The notes: generated by a model not told the origin, from the sequence alone. Shown: positions 6,567 through 14,922, counted from the stretch's first letter. The stretch: DNA of 15,107 bases from an uncultured Bacteroidales bacterium (GCA_945837185.1 CAMAMZ010000040.1:1-15107), one strand, 5' to 3'. Numbers and translations are program-made.

Positions 6567-8120
6567 TTATCTATTTTTCATTCTGAGTGTCACGAACGGC
6601 ACGAGCATCTCCTCCATGGATATTCCCCCGTGCTGGAAAGTATTCCGGTAATACGACACATAATAATTATAATTATTCGGATAGGCGAAGAATGCGTCGC
6701 CCGTAGCAAAGATGTACGATGTGCTCAGGTTGGGCGCAGGCAACTGTGCCTCCTCCGGCTTTTTGATGACAAAGAGGTTCTTGGCATCATAGTTCAGGTT
6801 CTTGCCTAATTTATAGCGCAGGTTGGTATTGGTATTGCGGTCGCCAATCACCTTTTCAGGACGGTGGCACCGTATGGAACCATGATCGGTAGTGAGCACG
6901 ATGCGGTAGCCTTCCTGTGCCTGCCGCTGCAGCAGCTCACCCATAAACGAATGCCTGAACCATCCTACGGTAAGGTTGCGGTAGGCAGCCTCATCGTGTG
7001 CCAGTTCCCGAATCATCCTCGATTCCGTGCGGGCATGCGAGAGCATATCAATGAAGTTCACCACAAGCACTTGCAGCGGCAGGTTTGACTGTTCGCGCAG
7101 ATGGGCTATCACCTGCTCGGCACCCACCGAATCATTGATCTTATGGTATACAAACGCCTCTTTCCGCCCATAGCGTTCCAGGAGGTTTTGCAGGAGTGGA
7201 GCCTCATTGCTATTCTTCCCTTCCGCCTCGTCCTCATCAACCCATAGTTCTGGGAAACGGGCCGCTATCTGCCGGGGCATCAATCCGCTGAACAGGGCAT
7301 TACGGGCATACTGCGTGGCGGTGGGCAGGATACTCAGGTAGAGTTCCTCCTCTATGTCGAACGCTGCGCTCAGTTCAGGGGCCAGCACACGCCACTGGTC
7401 ATAGCGCAGGTTGTCGATCACCACCATCAGCACCTTCTCCCTCTTGTCGAGGAGCGGAAAGACACGTTGCCGCATAACATCTGCACTCATCAGCGGTCGT
7501 TGTCTTACCTCTGGGCGCACCCAGTCGAGATAGTGCTTCCTGATGAATTTGGCAAATGCACGGTTGGCCTCCTCCTTCTGCATGCGCAACAACTCAGTCA
7601 TCTCGCTGTCGGCTTCGCTCAACTCCAGCTCCCAATGGGTCAGTTTCCGGTATATTTGCATCCAGTCGTCCACCTCCTGACAGTTCATCATCAGCGTCAT
7701 CAGCTGCTGGTACTGCTGTCGGTAGCCCGACTGCGCATGCTCCGTCACCAGTTCCTGGCGATGGATATTCTTCTTCAAGGTGAGCAACATCTGGTGAGGA
7801 TTAACAGGCTTTATCAGGTAATCGGCAATCTTGGCCCCTATGGCCTCCTCCATAATATCCTCCTCCTCGCTCTTCGTCACCATCACCACGGGCATGTGCG
7901 GTGCTATCTCCTTCAGCAGGCGCAGGGTTTCCAGTCCGGAGAGTCCCGGCATCATCTCATCGATGAACACCAAGTCGTAGGAACGCTCCTTGCAACGCTG
8001 CACCGCATCACTACCGTTGTTGAGCGTCTCCACCACATATCCCTTCTTTTCCAGAAAGAGCACATGCGGGCGCAGCATCTCTATCTCATCGTCTATCCAA
8101 AGCACATGTCCGTTATTCAT
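6567..8120 (-). CDS. porX: Response regulator with PglZ phosphatase-like domain, PorX family
   Basis: A 517-residue regulator. In Porphyromonas gingivalis PorX works with the histidine kinase PorY to control type IX secretion genes, and its PglZ domain has been reported to hydrolyse nucleotide substrates. Residues 1-120 are a receiver domain with the acidic pair D10-D11, phosphoacceptor D54 (FIDEMMPG), T82 and K104. A helical linker follows. The alkaline-phosphatase-fold PglZ domain starts near residue 225, with likely metal or catalytic residues D236 (VVIDNLRYDQW), T267/T269 (LPTATQY), D358 and H362 (DMLSH), D412-H413 (TTDHGS) and H497 (QHGGIS). All look intact, so it should be enzymatically active. 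There is no DNA-binding domain. It begins 6 nt after porW and precedes tsaE by 3 nt. No PorY-like kinase is in the window. PorX relatives may also occur where a full secretion system is absent, so the role here is inferred. Confidence 0.9.
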   Translation of the reverse strand: MNNGHVLWIDDEIEMLRPHVLFLEKKGYVVETLNNGSDAVQRCKERSYDLVFIDEMMPGLSGLETLRLLKEIAPHMPVVMVTKSEEEDIMEEAIGAKIADYLIKPVNPHQMLLTLKKNIHRQELVTEHAQSGYRQQYQQLMTLMMNCQEVDDWMQIYRKLTHWELELSEADSEMTELLRMQKEEANRAFAKFIRKHYLDWVRPEVRQRPLMSADVMRQRVFPLLDKREKVLMVVIDNLRYDQWRVLAPELSAAFDIEEELYLSILPTATQYARNALFSGLMPRQIAARFPELWVDEDEAEGKNSNEAPLLQNLLERYGRKEAFVYHKINDSVGAEQVIAHLREQSNLPLQVLVVNFIDMLSHARTESRMIRELAHDEAAYRNLTVGWFRHSFMGELLQRQAQEGYRIVLTTDHGSIRCHRPEKVIGDRNTNTNLRYKLGKNLNYDAKNLFVIKKPEEAQLPAPNLSTSYIFATGDAFFAYPNNYNYYVSYYRNTFQHGGISMEEMLVPFVTLRMKNR

Positions 8121-8126
8121 ACGCGC

Positions 8127-11084
8127 TTAAAATCCTTCCAGTTCGTAATATTCATCTTCCAATTTCAACACCTTTTTCTTTTTGGCAGGTGCCTTCTGGG
8201 GCGTCACCTTCTTCACAGGCTCCGCCTTGTCGACTTCCTTCCGCGTGGTAATCTCCAGCGGTTCATCCAGCATGGGCTCAGCCACTATGGGCCAGGGAGC
8301 CAACTGCTGTTGGTAGAAATCTGCATAATCGTCATAACTCAGTCCCTTCCCTATCAGCGCCAGGTTTTCAGGTGTGATGAGCAGGAACCGATGCCCCTTC
8401 AACAAACTGCACACTGCCTGCTGTGCCATGAGCAGATGGGCATATTGCTGTCCTTCATCGAAGTTACGGAATCCCGACACCGTCATGCGGTGCAGTCCTT
8501 CATCTGCGTCGATTGTCAGTTCAAAGTTACGCACCAAGAAATTGGTAAAGTTGTACCGTGCCAACTCATAAAGCAGACGGTTTTCCGGTACGGAGTCGGG
8601 AGGGTAGACGATGACAAAGGAGTAGGCAGCATTTCTGTCAGCCACAAACTTAGGCACGCCAACCGTATCACCTTGCAGTGCCTCCTTGCGACGCTGCCAG
8701 ATAGCATTCATGTCACCTTTTTCTCCTCGCAGTTGCCTGCCTGCCTTCACGCCATTCACCAACATACCGGCTCTGTCAGCCAGTACACTCTGTGGAAAGC
8801 GCGCCACTAAGGTTTCCATGCGTGCCACACAGGTATCCGGCAGTCCCTTGTAAAGGGCCACCATACCTTCCAGGAACAGGAACTTGTCTCTATTGGCACC
8901 CTGTGGATAGCGGAGAGCAGCCCGAAGGGCATTCTTTTCCACCTCGTCCACCCGGTTCTCTTTGAAAGCGATATAGGTGGCGGCATAGAGCGAGTCTTCC
9001 CGTTGCACGCCCCACCGTGCATCCTCTTCATAATAGGGATTGGTGAGCAGTTTCGTCCTCTCGCCATGGGGAAATTCCTGTTGTAATTTTGTCAGATAGG
9101 TGGCAGCCTTTTCCATGGCCTGCTGCCTGCCATACAAAAGGTAGAGATGGTAGTATGCCTCTTCGTTACGGCTATAGGAGGGAAAGGCGCTTACCAGTCG
9201 CAGCAACAGGCGTTCGCTGTGATCCAAAGCGTCGACTTTGTCTTTAAACAGCACCCCGGCCTGCAGCAAAGCCTCACAAAGCAGGCTGTCGCTCTGCGCC
9301 TTCTTCGCAGGCGTGAAAGGCAACTGTGCCAAATAATATTCCCTTTGGTGCGGGTCATTGGCAGCAGACACCTGTCCCTTGCGCTGCCGTGCTTCCTTTC
9401 GGTTGGCATTCCCTGTGTCGTCGGTGCTCTCCTGCTGTTCAGCGCCTGTTGCCTCATCGGCAGACTCGTTCATGGCCACTACTGTTTGGTTCACCCTTCG
9501 CCAGTTGTCCACATTCTCCCTTTTTCCCCATAGCTTCTGGAACTGTTCCTTGCCTTGGCTCACTGCCATCGGGTTGTAGAAATACCATTTGTTGGCTGTC
9601 TGTCCCATGCCTGTTTGTGGAGCCTCTTGCACCGCCTTACCAGGCGTCTGCAACCCCGTGCCTCCCTGACCGTGCTGTTGCTGTTGCGCCATGGCTTCCT
9701 GCTCATCCTGCTGCCGCCTTTCCTTTTTTTCTTTCTCTTTCAAGGCATCTATCACACGGTCGATGGCAGCCAAACGCTGCGACTCATCCATCAGCACAAG
9801 CTGTTGGAGGGAGTCTTGCAAGGCAATGGTCTTCAGATGCGGCACCAGTTCGTCGAGCACCTTCGAACGATTTTCCAACACCGCATACTCTGGCCTTTCC
9901 CTGTCTATGAGTCCTAAAGCCTCACTGTAACAAGGCTGCGCCTCCACGAAGCAAGCCTTTTGCCAGTATAGGTTGCCCAACTGCCACAGCAGGTTGCCCC
10001 GTTCCGACGTGTTTGCCGAGCCCTGTTCCAAGGCCTTCCTGTTTCCTTCCTCATAGGCGCGGATGGCCTGTGCCGTGTCGCCCTCGGCCAATAGGATATT
10101 TCCTTTGGCATAATAAATCTGCCCGAGATAAGGGCGGTTGTTGTCCGAAGCAGCCATGCGTTGCAGTTTCGCGGTCATCTTCCGCGCCTGTCCTTTGGCT
10201 GCCACTTCCGTTTGGGCTATCCGCGCATGGAGTTCCAATTCATAGGTAGGACGCATCCTCGTTACATGGGCAAAGGCCCTATAGGCCGAGTCGCGCTCTC
10301 CCATGGCCGCATACACCTGTCCCAGCACATACCATGTGCGTGCTTTCTGTTTGCGTCGCAGCTCATGGTGCACCACCTTGTTCAGGTAGTGTGCTGCCAA
10401 CCTGTAGTCATGCCGGTGCAGATAATAGTCGGCTTTGGCATAGTCCCAATCCTTCACGGCCCGCCAGTCCATGGAGTCACGTTGCATGGAGCGCATCACC
10501 TCCTCAGCGTCATACAGCCACCCCTGCAGCGTATAGGTCTTGGCCAGCCAGGCGCGTGCCTTGCCGTAGATGGCAGGCTGCGTGGCATAGAGTCGGTTCA
10601 TATAGGCAAAGGTTGCGGCTGCTTCCTCGAAGTTACCCATGTGAAACTGGGCTCTTCCCATCAGCATCCATGCCTTCCACAGGAAGGGATTATATTCCTT
10701 GCGTTGCAGCCATTCCCAGTCTTGTGCTGTCTTTTTGCGTTGCTTGTCCCACACCGGGCGCCGCTTAATGCTGTGTTGGTGAATGGCCTTTTGGGCCTTG
10801 GTGACAGCCGTTGTGAACTGTCCTTTTCCTAATTCTCGACTGTCTTTATTTTCCACGATATAGAGGGGGAGCCGCTGCGTATAATCATCTTGATGGCCCG
10901 TTTCCTGTTCCAAGGCACCTTCTATATAAGCCACCTTACCATTATAATAGGTATTGTAACGAGCATTGAAAGCATGCCACCACCGCGACGACGCCGTATT
11001 CTTTTGCGTCGAGCAGGCCACCAGCATGCTCATCAGGCATGCCACAGCAGCAACAATCAGTGGCAGGCGAGGCGTTTGTTGCAT
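8127..11084 (-). CDS. porW: TPR-repeat lipoprotein of the type IX secretion system, PorW/SprE-like
   Basis: A large (985-residue) envelope lipoprotein required for type IX secretion or gliding in species where it has been studied (PorW, SprE). I start at ATG 11084, giving MQQTPRLPLIVAAVACLMSM followed by a lipobox LVAC with lipidated C24. The longer reading to 11219 adds 45 residues that overlap the permease gene and hide the signal peptide. The mature start CSTQKN...FNARYNTYYNG is typical of the family. TPR-like helical repeats run from about residue 50 to 440, then a Gln/Lys/Glu-rich low-complexity linker (about 444-495), then the signature WYFYNP from W500 with WGKRENVDNWRR, a second repeat region, and a Lys-rich tail ending LEDEYYELEGF. 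It overlaps the permease gene by 28 nt and is followed by porX, fitting a secretion-control unit. Confidence 0.88.
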   Translation of the reverse strand: MQQTPRLPLIVAAVACLMSMLVACSTQKNTASSRWWHAFNARYNTYYNGKVAYIEGALEQETGHQDDYTQRLPLYIVENKDSRELGKGQFTTAVTKAQKAIHQHSIKRRPVWDKQRKKTAQDWEWLQRKEYNPFLWKAWMLMGRAQFHMGNFEEAAATFAYMNRLYATQPAIYGKARAWLAKTYTLQGWLYDAEEVMRSMQRDSMDWRAVKDWDYAKADYYLHRHDYRLAAHYLNKVVHHELRRKQKARTWYVLGQVYAAMGERDSAYRAFAHVTRMRPTYELELHARIAQTEVAAKGQARKMTAKLQRMAASDNNRPYLGQIYYAKGNILLAEGDTAQAIRAYEEGNRKALEQGSANTSERGNLLWQLGNLYWQKACFVEAQPCYSEALGLIDRERPEYAVLENRSKVLDELVPHLKTIALQDSLQQLVLMDESQRLAAIDRVIDALKEKEKKERRQQDEQEAMAQQQQHGQGGTGLQTPGKAVQEAPQTGMGQTANKWYFYNPMAVSQGKEQFQKLWGKRENVDNWRRVNQTVVAMNESADEATGAEQQESTDDTGNANRKEARQRKGQVSAANDPHQREYYLAQLPFTPAKKAQSDSLLCEALLQAGVLFKDKVDALDHSERLLLRLVSAFPSYSRNEEAYYHLYLLYGRQQAMEKAATYLTKLQQEFPHGERTKLLTNPYYEEDARWGVQREDSLYAATYIAFKENRVDEVEKNALRAALRYPQGANRDKFLFLEGMVALYKGLPDTCVARMETLVARFPQSVLADRAGMLVNGVKAGRQLRGEKGDMNAIWQRRKEALQGDTVGVPKFVADRNAAYSFVIVYPPDSVPENRLLYELARYNFTNFLVRNFELTIDADEGLHRMTVSGFRNFDEGQQYAHLLMAQQAVCSLLKGHRFLLITPENLALIGKGLSYDDYADFYQQQLAPWPIVAEPMLDEPLEITTRKEVDKAEPVKKVTPQKAPAKKKKVLKLEDEYYELEGF

Positions 11085-11875
11085 AATGTTTTCACTGTTC
11101 GCACAAGGCAGTACACCACAATGCCCACCAGGATAATCGTGGCACCGGAAGGCACATTGAAAAGGTAGGAGAAGGTGAGGCCCACCATACAGTCCACCCA
11201 CCCTATCAGGATGCTCCATCCTATCATCTTCCGGTAATTATAAGTGAGCACAGCTGCTGTCATCTGTGGGATGGTGAGCATACTGATGGCTAACACGATA
11301 CCCACGATTCGCAGCGTGGCAACAATGGTCAAGGCTATGAGCACCATCATCAAGTAGTTGAGGAAGTCGACAGGCAGTCGTTGCACCCGGGCGAAGACTG
11401 GGTCGAACGAGATGCTCACCAAGGTGCCGCAACAGGTGAGGAAAAGCAGGGCTGCACCTACTGTTACCACCCCGATGAGCAGCAGGTCATCGCGCCCAAT
11501 GGTCAGAATATTGCCGAAGAGATAGGCATTTAAGTCGGGTACGAAAGACGGAGAGAGGAAACAACAGATGATGCCTATACTCATGCCCAATGTCCAGAAG
11601 AAGGCAATGGTGGAATCTTCGCGGATATCGGCTTTCTCCGACATCCACTGCACCCCCAATGCGCTCAGCACGGCAAAAACCAATGCCCCCGCCAAAGGAC
11701 TGAATCCAAAAAACACACCCAGTCCTATTCCTCCAAACGAGGCATGCGTCAATCCGCCACTGATGAACACCAATCTTCTCGTCACGATATAGGTTCCCAC
11801 CATACCACATAGAATACTGGCTAATGTAGCTCCCAGCAGGGCATGCTGAAAAAAAGTATATGATAAAATGTCCAC
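11057..11875 (-). CDS. Metal ABC transporter permease, ZnuB/MntB type
   Basis: An inner-membrane permease of the ABC-3 family, which imports Zn2+, Mn2+ or Fe2+ with a separate ATPase and a solute-binding protein. The 272 residues are a normal length and form about eight hydrophobic segments. Family features include the N-terminal FFQHALLGATLASILCGMVG, the GGLTHASFGGIGLG segment and the late VGIVLAISMLTIPQMTA. The start is a GTG at 11875, supported by an AGGAG ribosome-binding site 9 nt upstream (11885-11889). Its 3' end overlaps the porW start by 28 nt. No ATPase or binding-protein gene is in the window, so its partners must lie elsewhere and the metal cannot be decided from sequence; zinc is a reasonable guess. 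Confidence 0.9.
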   Translation of the reverse strand: MDILSYTFFQHALLGATLASILCGMVGTYIVTRRLVFISGGLTHASFGGIGLGVFFGFSPLAGALVFAVLSALGVQWMSEKADIREDSTIAFFWTLGMSIGIICCFLSPSFVPDLNAYLFGNILTIGRDDLLLIGVVTVGAALLFLTCCGTLVSISFDPVFARVQRLPVDFLNYLMMVLIALTIVATLRIVGIVLAISMLTIPQMTAAVLTYNYRKMIGWSILIGWVDCMVGLTFSYLFNVPSGATIILVGIVVYCLVRTVKTLCNKRLACH

Positions 11876-11928
11876 GCCTTTGTTCTCCTGTCGTTACGTT
11901 TCCTTGTTTGCCATCATCCAACAGCCTG

Positions 11929-12315
11929 TCATTCCTCCATAAAGAGCAGCACCTCATCGCGGAGGGGCTCAGGGAGTGCCACCCCCCGCAGGTCTAAACT
12001 GCGGCACCATGCCTTCACCTCCTGGGGCTGCATGGTGTATAACACCTCGCGAAACATGTCCATCTCCGCATCGGTATAGCTGTCGGCCTGCCTTCCACGA
12101 AAGGCATCCAACTCTTCATCATCAAAATATTCAATGGGGTTTACGGCAGCCTCTAAACGGCACGTCATCTCGCAACGGCTGTCGGTACCGTCGCAGGTGG
12201 CACAGTCCTGCTCGCCTATCACAATCTTGTCGTCTTCTCCTTTACGGGAGGTGACAAGGGCGATGAGGGCCGTCAGTACACCCAGTCCTAACAGTGCAAG
12301 CAGCAGGTAACCCAT
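11929..12315 (-). CDS. Uncharacterised membrane-anchored protein with Cys cluster
   Basis: A 128-residue protein I cannot assign to a characterised function. Residues 2-22 are one hydrophobic membrane anchor (GYLLLALLGLGVLTALIALV). Next come a short charged linker and a cluster C38-x2-C41-x6-C48-x3-C52 (DCATCDGTDSRCEMTC), which could bind zinc or an iron-sulfur cluster. The rest is acidic and helical (EYFDDEELDAFRGRQ...), with one further Cys in AWCRSLD and the ending LPEPLRDEVLLFMEE. The positive-inside rule does not settle orientation firmly. It starts 6 nt after aroA and ends 53 nt before the permease, so it belongs to the same transcript. I recall similar short proteins beside aroA in other Bacteroidales, without known function. 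Confidence 0.8.
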   Translation of the reverse strand: MGYLLLALLGLGVLTALIALVTSRKGEDDKIVIGEQDCATCDGTDSRCEMTCRLEAAVNPIEYFDDEELDAFRGRQADSYTDAEMDMFREVLYTMQPQEVKAWCRSLDLRGVALPEPLRDEVLLFMEE

Positions 12316-12321
12316 AGTTTG

Positions 12322-13575
12322 CTATTCGTTTGTTTCCGTGATGCGGAAGCCCGCGCTGCGCAAGTCATCCCAGTAGTGGGGATAAGATTTCGACACCACC
12401 TCCGGATGGTTGATACGGATATTGCCGAGGCAGAGTGCCGCAGGTGCGAAGGCCATGGCCATACGATGGTCTTCGTAGGTATCAATGGCCTCTCCTGTAG
12501 GCTCACAGCGTTCGCCATCCCAGTAAAGTTCGTTGTCGCCCCGGTCGTGCAGCACATAGCCCAACTTATAGAGTTCCCGTTTCAGCGCCTCTATACGGTC
12601 GGTTTCCTTGATACGCAGACTGGCCAATCCTTCAAAGCGGAAGGGTATACCCTTTACGGCACAGGTCACCACAAAGGTCTGTGCCAAGTCGGGGGCATTG
12701 ACAAAATCGTATTCCAACTGCGGTAAGCTACAGGCATACTTGGTGAGTGTCACCTGCGTTCGTCCATCGGCACTGGTACCGAATACCGTCTTGACACCGA
12801 GCAGCGACCCTATATAACGCCCGATAGAATCACCTTGTCGCGAGCCATCGTTCAGACCGGGCAGCACCACCTTTCCTTCTTTGTCGGCACTGAGCGCCAA
12901 CATCTCATACCAATAGGAGGCAGCACTCCAGTCGTTCTCTACCATGGCCGCAACAGGCGTGTAGGGCTTGGGGTGCACCGTAATGGTATCAATATCGGTC
13001 CATTCCACCTGTGCACCAAAGCGGTTCATGCACCAGATGGTGAGGTCGATATAGGGCCTCGACACAATCTCGCCTGTCAGCTTCAGGCACAAGCCTTTCT
13101 GCAACACGGGTCCTATCATCAGCAGGGCGGAGATATATTGCGAACTCACATTGCCTGCCATTTCAATGGCGCCTCCCACAAGAGGCTGTCCTGTGATGCG
13201 CAAAGGGGGGAATCCCGTCTGTCCCAAATAGGTGATGTCGGCTCCCATTCTCCGCAAGGCATCCACCAACACGCCAATAGGACGTTGCAGCATCCGTTTG
13301 GTACCGGTCAGCGTATGCGTTCCTCGTGTCACACTCAGGAAAGCGGTGAGAAAGCGGAAGGCTGTTCCTGCCGCTCCTACATCCATCACTTCCGGCCTGT
13401 TTTGCAAGGCTTTCACGAGCACGCTTGTATCATCGCAATCCGACAAGTTGGTCGGCAACTCCGTGCCACCTGCCAAGGCCTGCACGATCAGCATGCGGTT
13501 GCAGATACTCTTTGAGGCAGGCAACTGGATAGTGGCATCCAGTTTTTCGGGGGCATGTATGGTATATTGTGTCAT
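12322..13575 (-). CDS. aroA: 3-phosphoshikimate 1-carboxyvinyltransferase (EPSP synthase)
   Basis: Joins shikimate-3-phosphate and phosphoenolpyruvate to form EPSP, the sixth step of the shikimate pathway to aromatic amino acids. The 417 residues are slightly shorter than E. coli AroA. The N-terminal substrate motif is LPASKSICNR (K22, S23, R27), with Ala where most enzymes have Gly. The AAGTAFRFL motif corresponds to the phosphoenolpyruvate loop, the catalytic aspartate equivalent is D296 in NAPDLAQTF, and the lysine-glutamate pair is K323-E324 in LRIKETDRIEAL. All look functional. The ATG gives MTQYTIHAPEKLDATIQLPASKS. A weak promoter-like element lies just upstream (13584-13616), but readthrough from the metalloprotease gene 45 nt away is equally possible. 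The downstream gene follows after 6 nt. Confidence 0.95.
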   Translation of the reverse strand: MTQYTIHAPEKLDATIQLPASKSICNRMLIVQALAGGTELPTNLSDCDDTSVLVKALQNRPEVMDVGAAGTAFRFLTAFLSVTRGTHTLTGTKRMLQRPIGVLVDALRRMGADITYLGQTGFPPLRITGQPLVGGAIEMAGNVSSQYISALLMIGPVLQKGLCLKLTGEIVSRPYIDLTIWCMNRFGAQVEWTDIDTITVHPKPYTPVAAMVENDWSAASYWYEMLALSADKEGKVVLPGLNDGSRQGDSIGRYIGSLLGVKTVFGTSADGRTQVTLTKYACSLPQLEYDFVNAPDLAQTFVVTCAVKGIPFRFEGLASLRIKETDRIEALKRELYKLGYVLHDRGDNELYWDGERCEPTGEAIDTYEDHRMAMAFAPAALCLGNIRINHPEVVSKSYPHYWDDLRSAGFRITETNE

Positions 13576-13583
13576 TGTATATG

Positions 13584-13616
13584 CAAAAATTATTATAGCG
13601 TTATGATGCTTTCAAC
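13584..13616 (-). promoter_or_regulatory. Possible weak promoter for aroA
   Basis: On the minus strand, GTTG (13616-13613), 20 nt, then TAATTTTTG (13592-13584). Compared with TTTG-N20-TAnnTTTG, one base of the -33 box differs and the -7 box has one extra base. It sits directly before the aroA start and after the metalloprotease stop, where a promoter for the aroA-tsaE cluster would be expected. Confidence 0.35.
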
Positions 13617-13620
13617 TTTA

Positions 13621-14835
13621 TTATCGAATCATACGGATGGGAAGGTCTACCGTTCCCTGTGCCTCGGGCACTATTGTGCGTGAGGTGGCGTTGCGCTTTT
13701 TGGGTCCGGGGATAAGCGGACTGTTATAGAGCACATTCCTCACCCGCTCCTTCTGGTTGGCCGAGAACTTAAAGCCATAGGTGTAGGAATAGTCCATGAT
13801 ATTGGCCGAATAGTACACCTCTCCCTGACAGTTGGAACGGGTTACCAGTCGTTGGGCTTGCACGTTCTCGCCTTCCGGCAGGGTGGCAATATACTGGTTC
13901 AAGTCGCGCAGATATGCCTGTCGGTTGTAGGAAGGCGTATCGTCACAGTAGTCTGTGTCGTCGCAGACGTCAGCGGGGTCTCCTTCAACGGTTCCTTCTT
14001 GTTCAGCGAACACATGGCGCAGTCCTAAATAATGGGCCAGCTCATGGGCCATGGTCACATTGATGTCGTGCGACCATTGTATTCCTGTCACTGCCTTCTC
14101 GAAGAGGCGATGCGAAGCGTTGGTATAGCGGTCGGTCTCATAATAGGCGCCACCCACATCCTTGTAGGCATACCTGCTGTTGATGGATGAGCAATAAGCG
14201 AATCCCAAGCTTGCCTTTCCGATATTCGCCTTCGAGGCATCGAGCGCACTCAACCCACCCATTTCATTGATACCTTTCAGCACATAGGGCAGATGACTGA
14301 TGCCCAATGTCTCGCCACTTGTCTCTATGGGAAAATGGTAGAGCATCACATTGATATACTCGTTCGGCTCCCAGATATAGCCCACGTTGGCTTTGTTGTT
14401 GGCCATGAAATCGGAAGGGTCAATGGGCCAAGTGCCGGTCCAGCGCACATATTCCACACCGGGCGTGGCCAGTTTGTTGCCTTTCTCGTCATGTGTGGCG
14501 AGCAAGAACTCCACGCCCATGTCTTCGCTCGTTGTCCCGAACTCAGCGGTATACAACTTTCCTTTGAAGAGGTCGTTCACATTCTGGAGAATCTGCGCCA
14601 GTCTTTCTGCCGGGATATATTGCCTCGGGTCGCTCTCATCAACATAGAGCACATGGAAAATGACGGGTAGTTTATACACATAGTTCTCGTCAATCACCGC
14701 CGAGGTATTGTCTTCATCCTGATCTACAGGCGAGTTAACAGGGCCGCTCACCACTTCCCTATCGCCACAAGCCATAGGTAGCGCTACAACACCCACTAAG
14801 AGGATCACTCCTATTATCTGCTTCAATATTCGCAT
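13621..14835 (-). CDS. Zinc-dependent metalloprotease lipoprotein, pappalysin-like (M43)
   Basis: A predicted exported peptidase of 404 residues. The N-terminus has a Lys/Arg start, a hydrophobic core (IIGVILLVGVVALPMA) and C23, which would be lipidated; the lipobox LPMAC is slightly atypical because of the proline. A variable acidic linker follows to about residue 50. The catalytic metzincin motif is HELAHYLGLRH, with zinc ligands H264, H268 and H274 and general base E265, and the Met-turn is in NIMDYSYTYG. Several cysteines near the motif (DVCDDTDYCDD) suggest disulfides or calcium binding as in pappalysins. It resembles the Bacteroides BF0631-type metalloprotease lipoproteins; that name is from memory, not a search. 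The leader has AAGG 7 nt before ATG 14835. The substrate is unknown. There is no C-terminal type IX sorting domain, which fits lipoprotein rather than type IX export. Confidence 0.88.
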   Translation of the reverse strand: MRILKQIIGVILLVGVVALPMACGDREVVSGPVNSPVDQDEDNTSAVIDENYVYKLPVIFHVLYVDESDPRQYIPAERLAQILQNVNDLFKGKLYTAEFGTTSEDMGVEFLLATHDEKGNKLATPGVEYVRWTGTWPIDPSDFMANNKANVGYIWEPNEYINVMLYHFPIETSGETLGISHLPYVLKGINEMGGLSALDASKANIGKASLGFAYCSSINSRYAYKDVGGAYYETDRYTNASHRLFEKAVTGIQWSHDINVTMAHELAHYLGLRHVFAEQEGTVEGDPADVCDDTDYCDDTPSYNRQAYLRDLNQYIATLPEGENVQAQRLVTRSNCQGEVYYSANIMDYSYTYGFKFSANQKERVRNVLYNSPLIPGPKKRNATSRTIVPEAQGTVDLPIRMIR

Positions 14836-14922
14836 CTTTACCTTGTTTATTTTAATGGTTCCGACACAAATGCCTATCCTACAGCTTTCATCAACTGTAA
14901 CAGCGCATTTGCCGCACTCCTA

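Noticed and set aside
6567..8120. Reading the PglZ domain as part of a BREX phage-defence locus
   Set aside because: The PglZ domain is fused to a receiver domain, as in PorX, and no other BREX genes (brxA, brxB, brxC, pglX, brxL) are nearby.
7467..8810. 447-codon open frame on the plus strand opposite porX and porW
   Set aside because: It spans two real genes and their junction. Its His/Leu/Gln-rich composition is typical of an antisense shadow.
10161..10832. 223-codon open frame on the plus strand opposite porW
   Set aside because: It is antisense to the TPR region, with no recognisable domain or start signals.
11085..11219. N-terminal extension of porW to 11219
   Set aside because: The added 45 residues lie inside the permease gene and would bury a clear lipoprotein signal peptide that starts at ATG 11084.
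12835..13515. 226-codon open frame on the plus strand opposite aroA
   Set aside because: aroA is well supported on the minus strand over the whole stretch, and this frame shows no family features.
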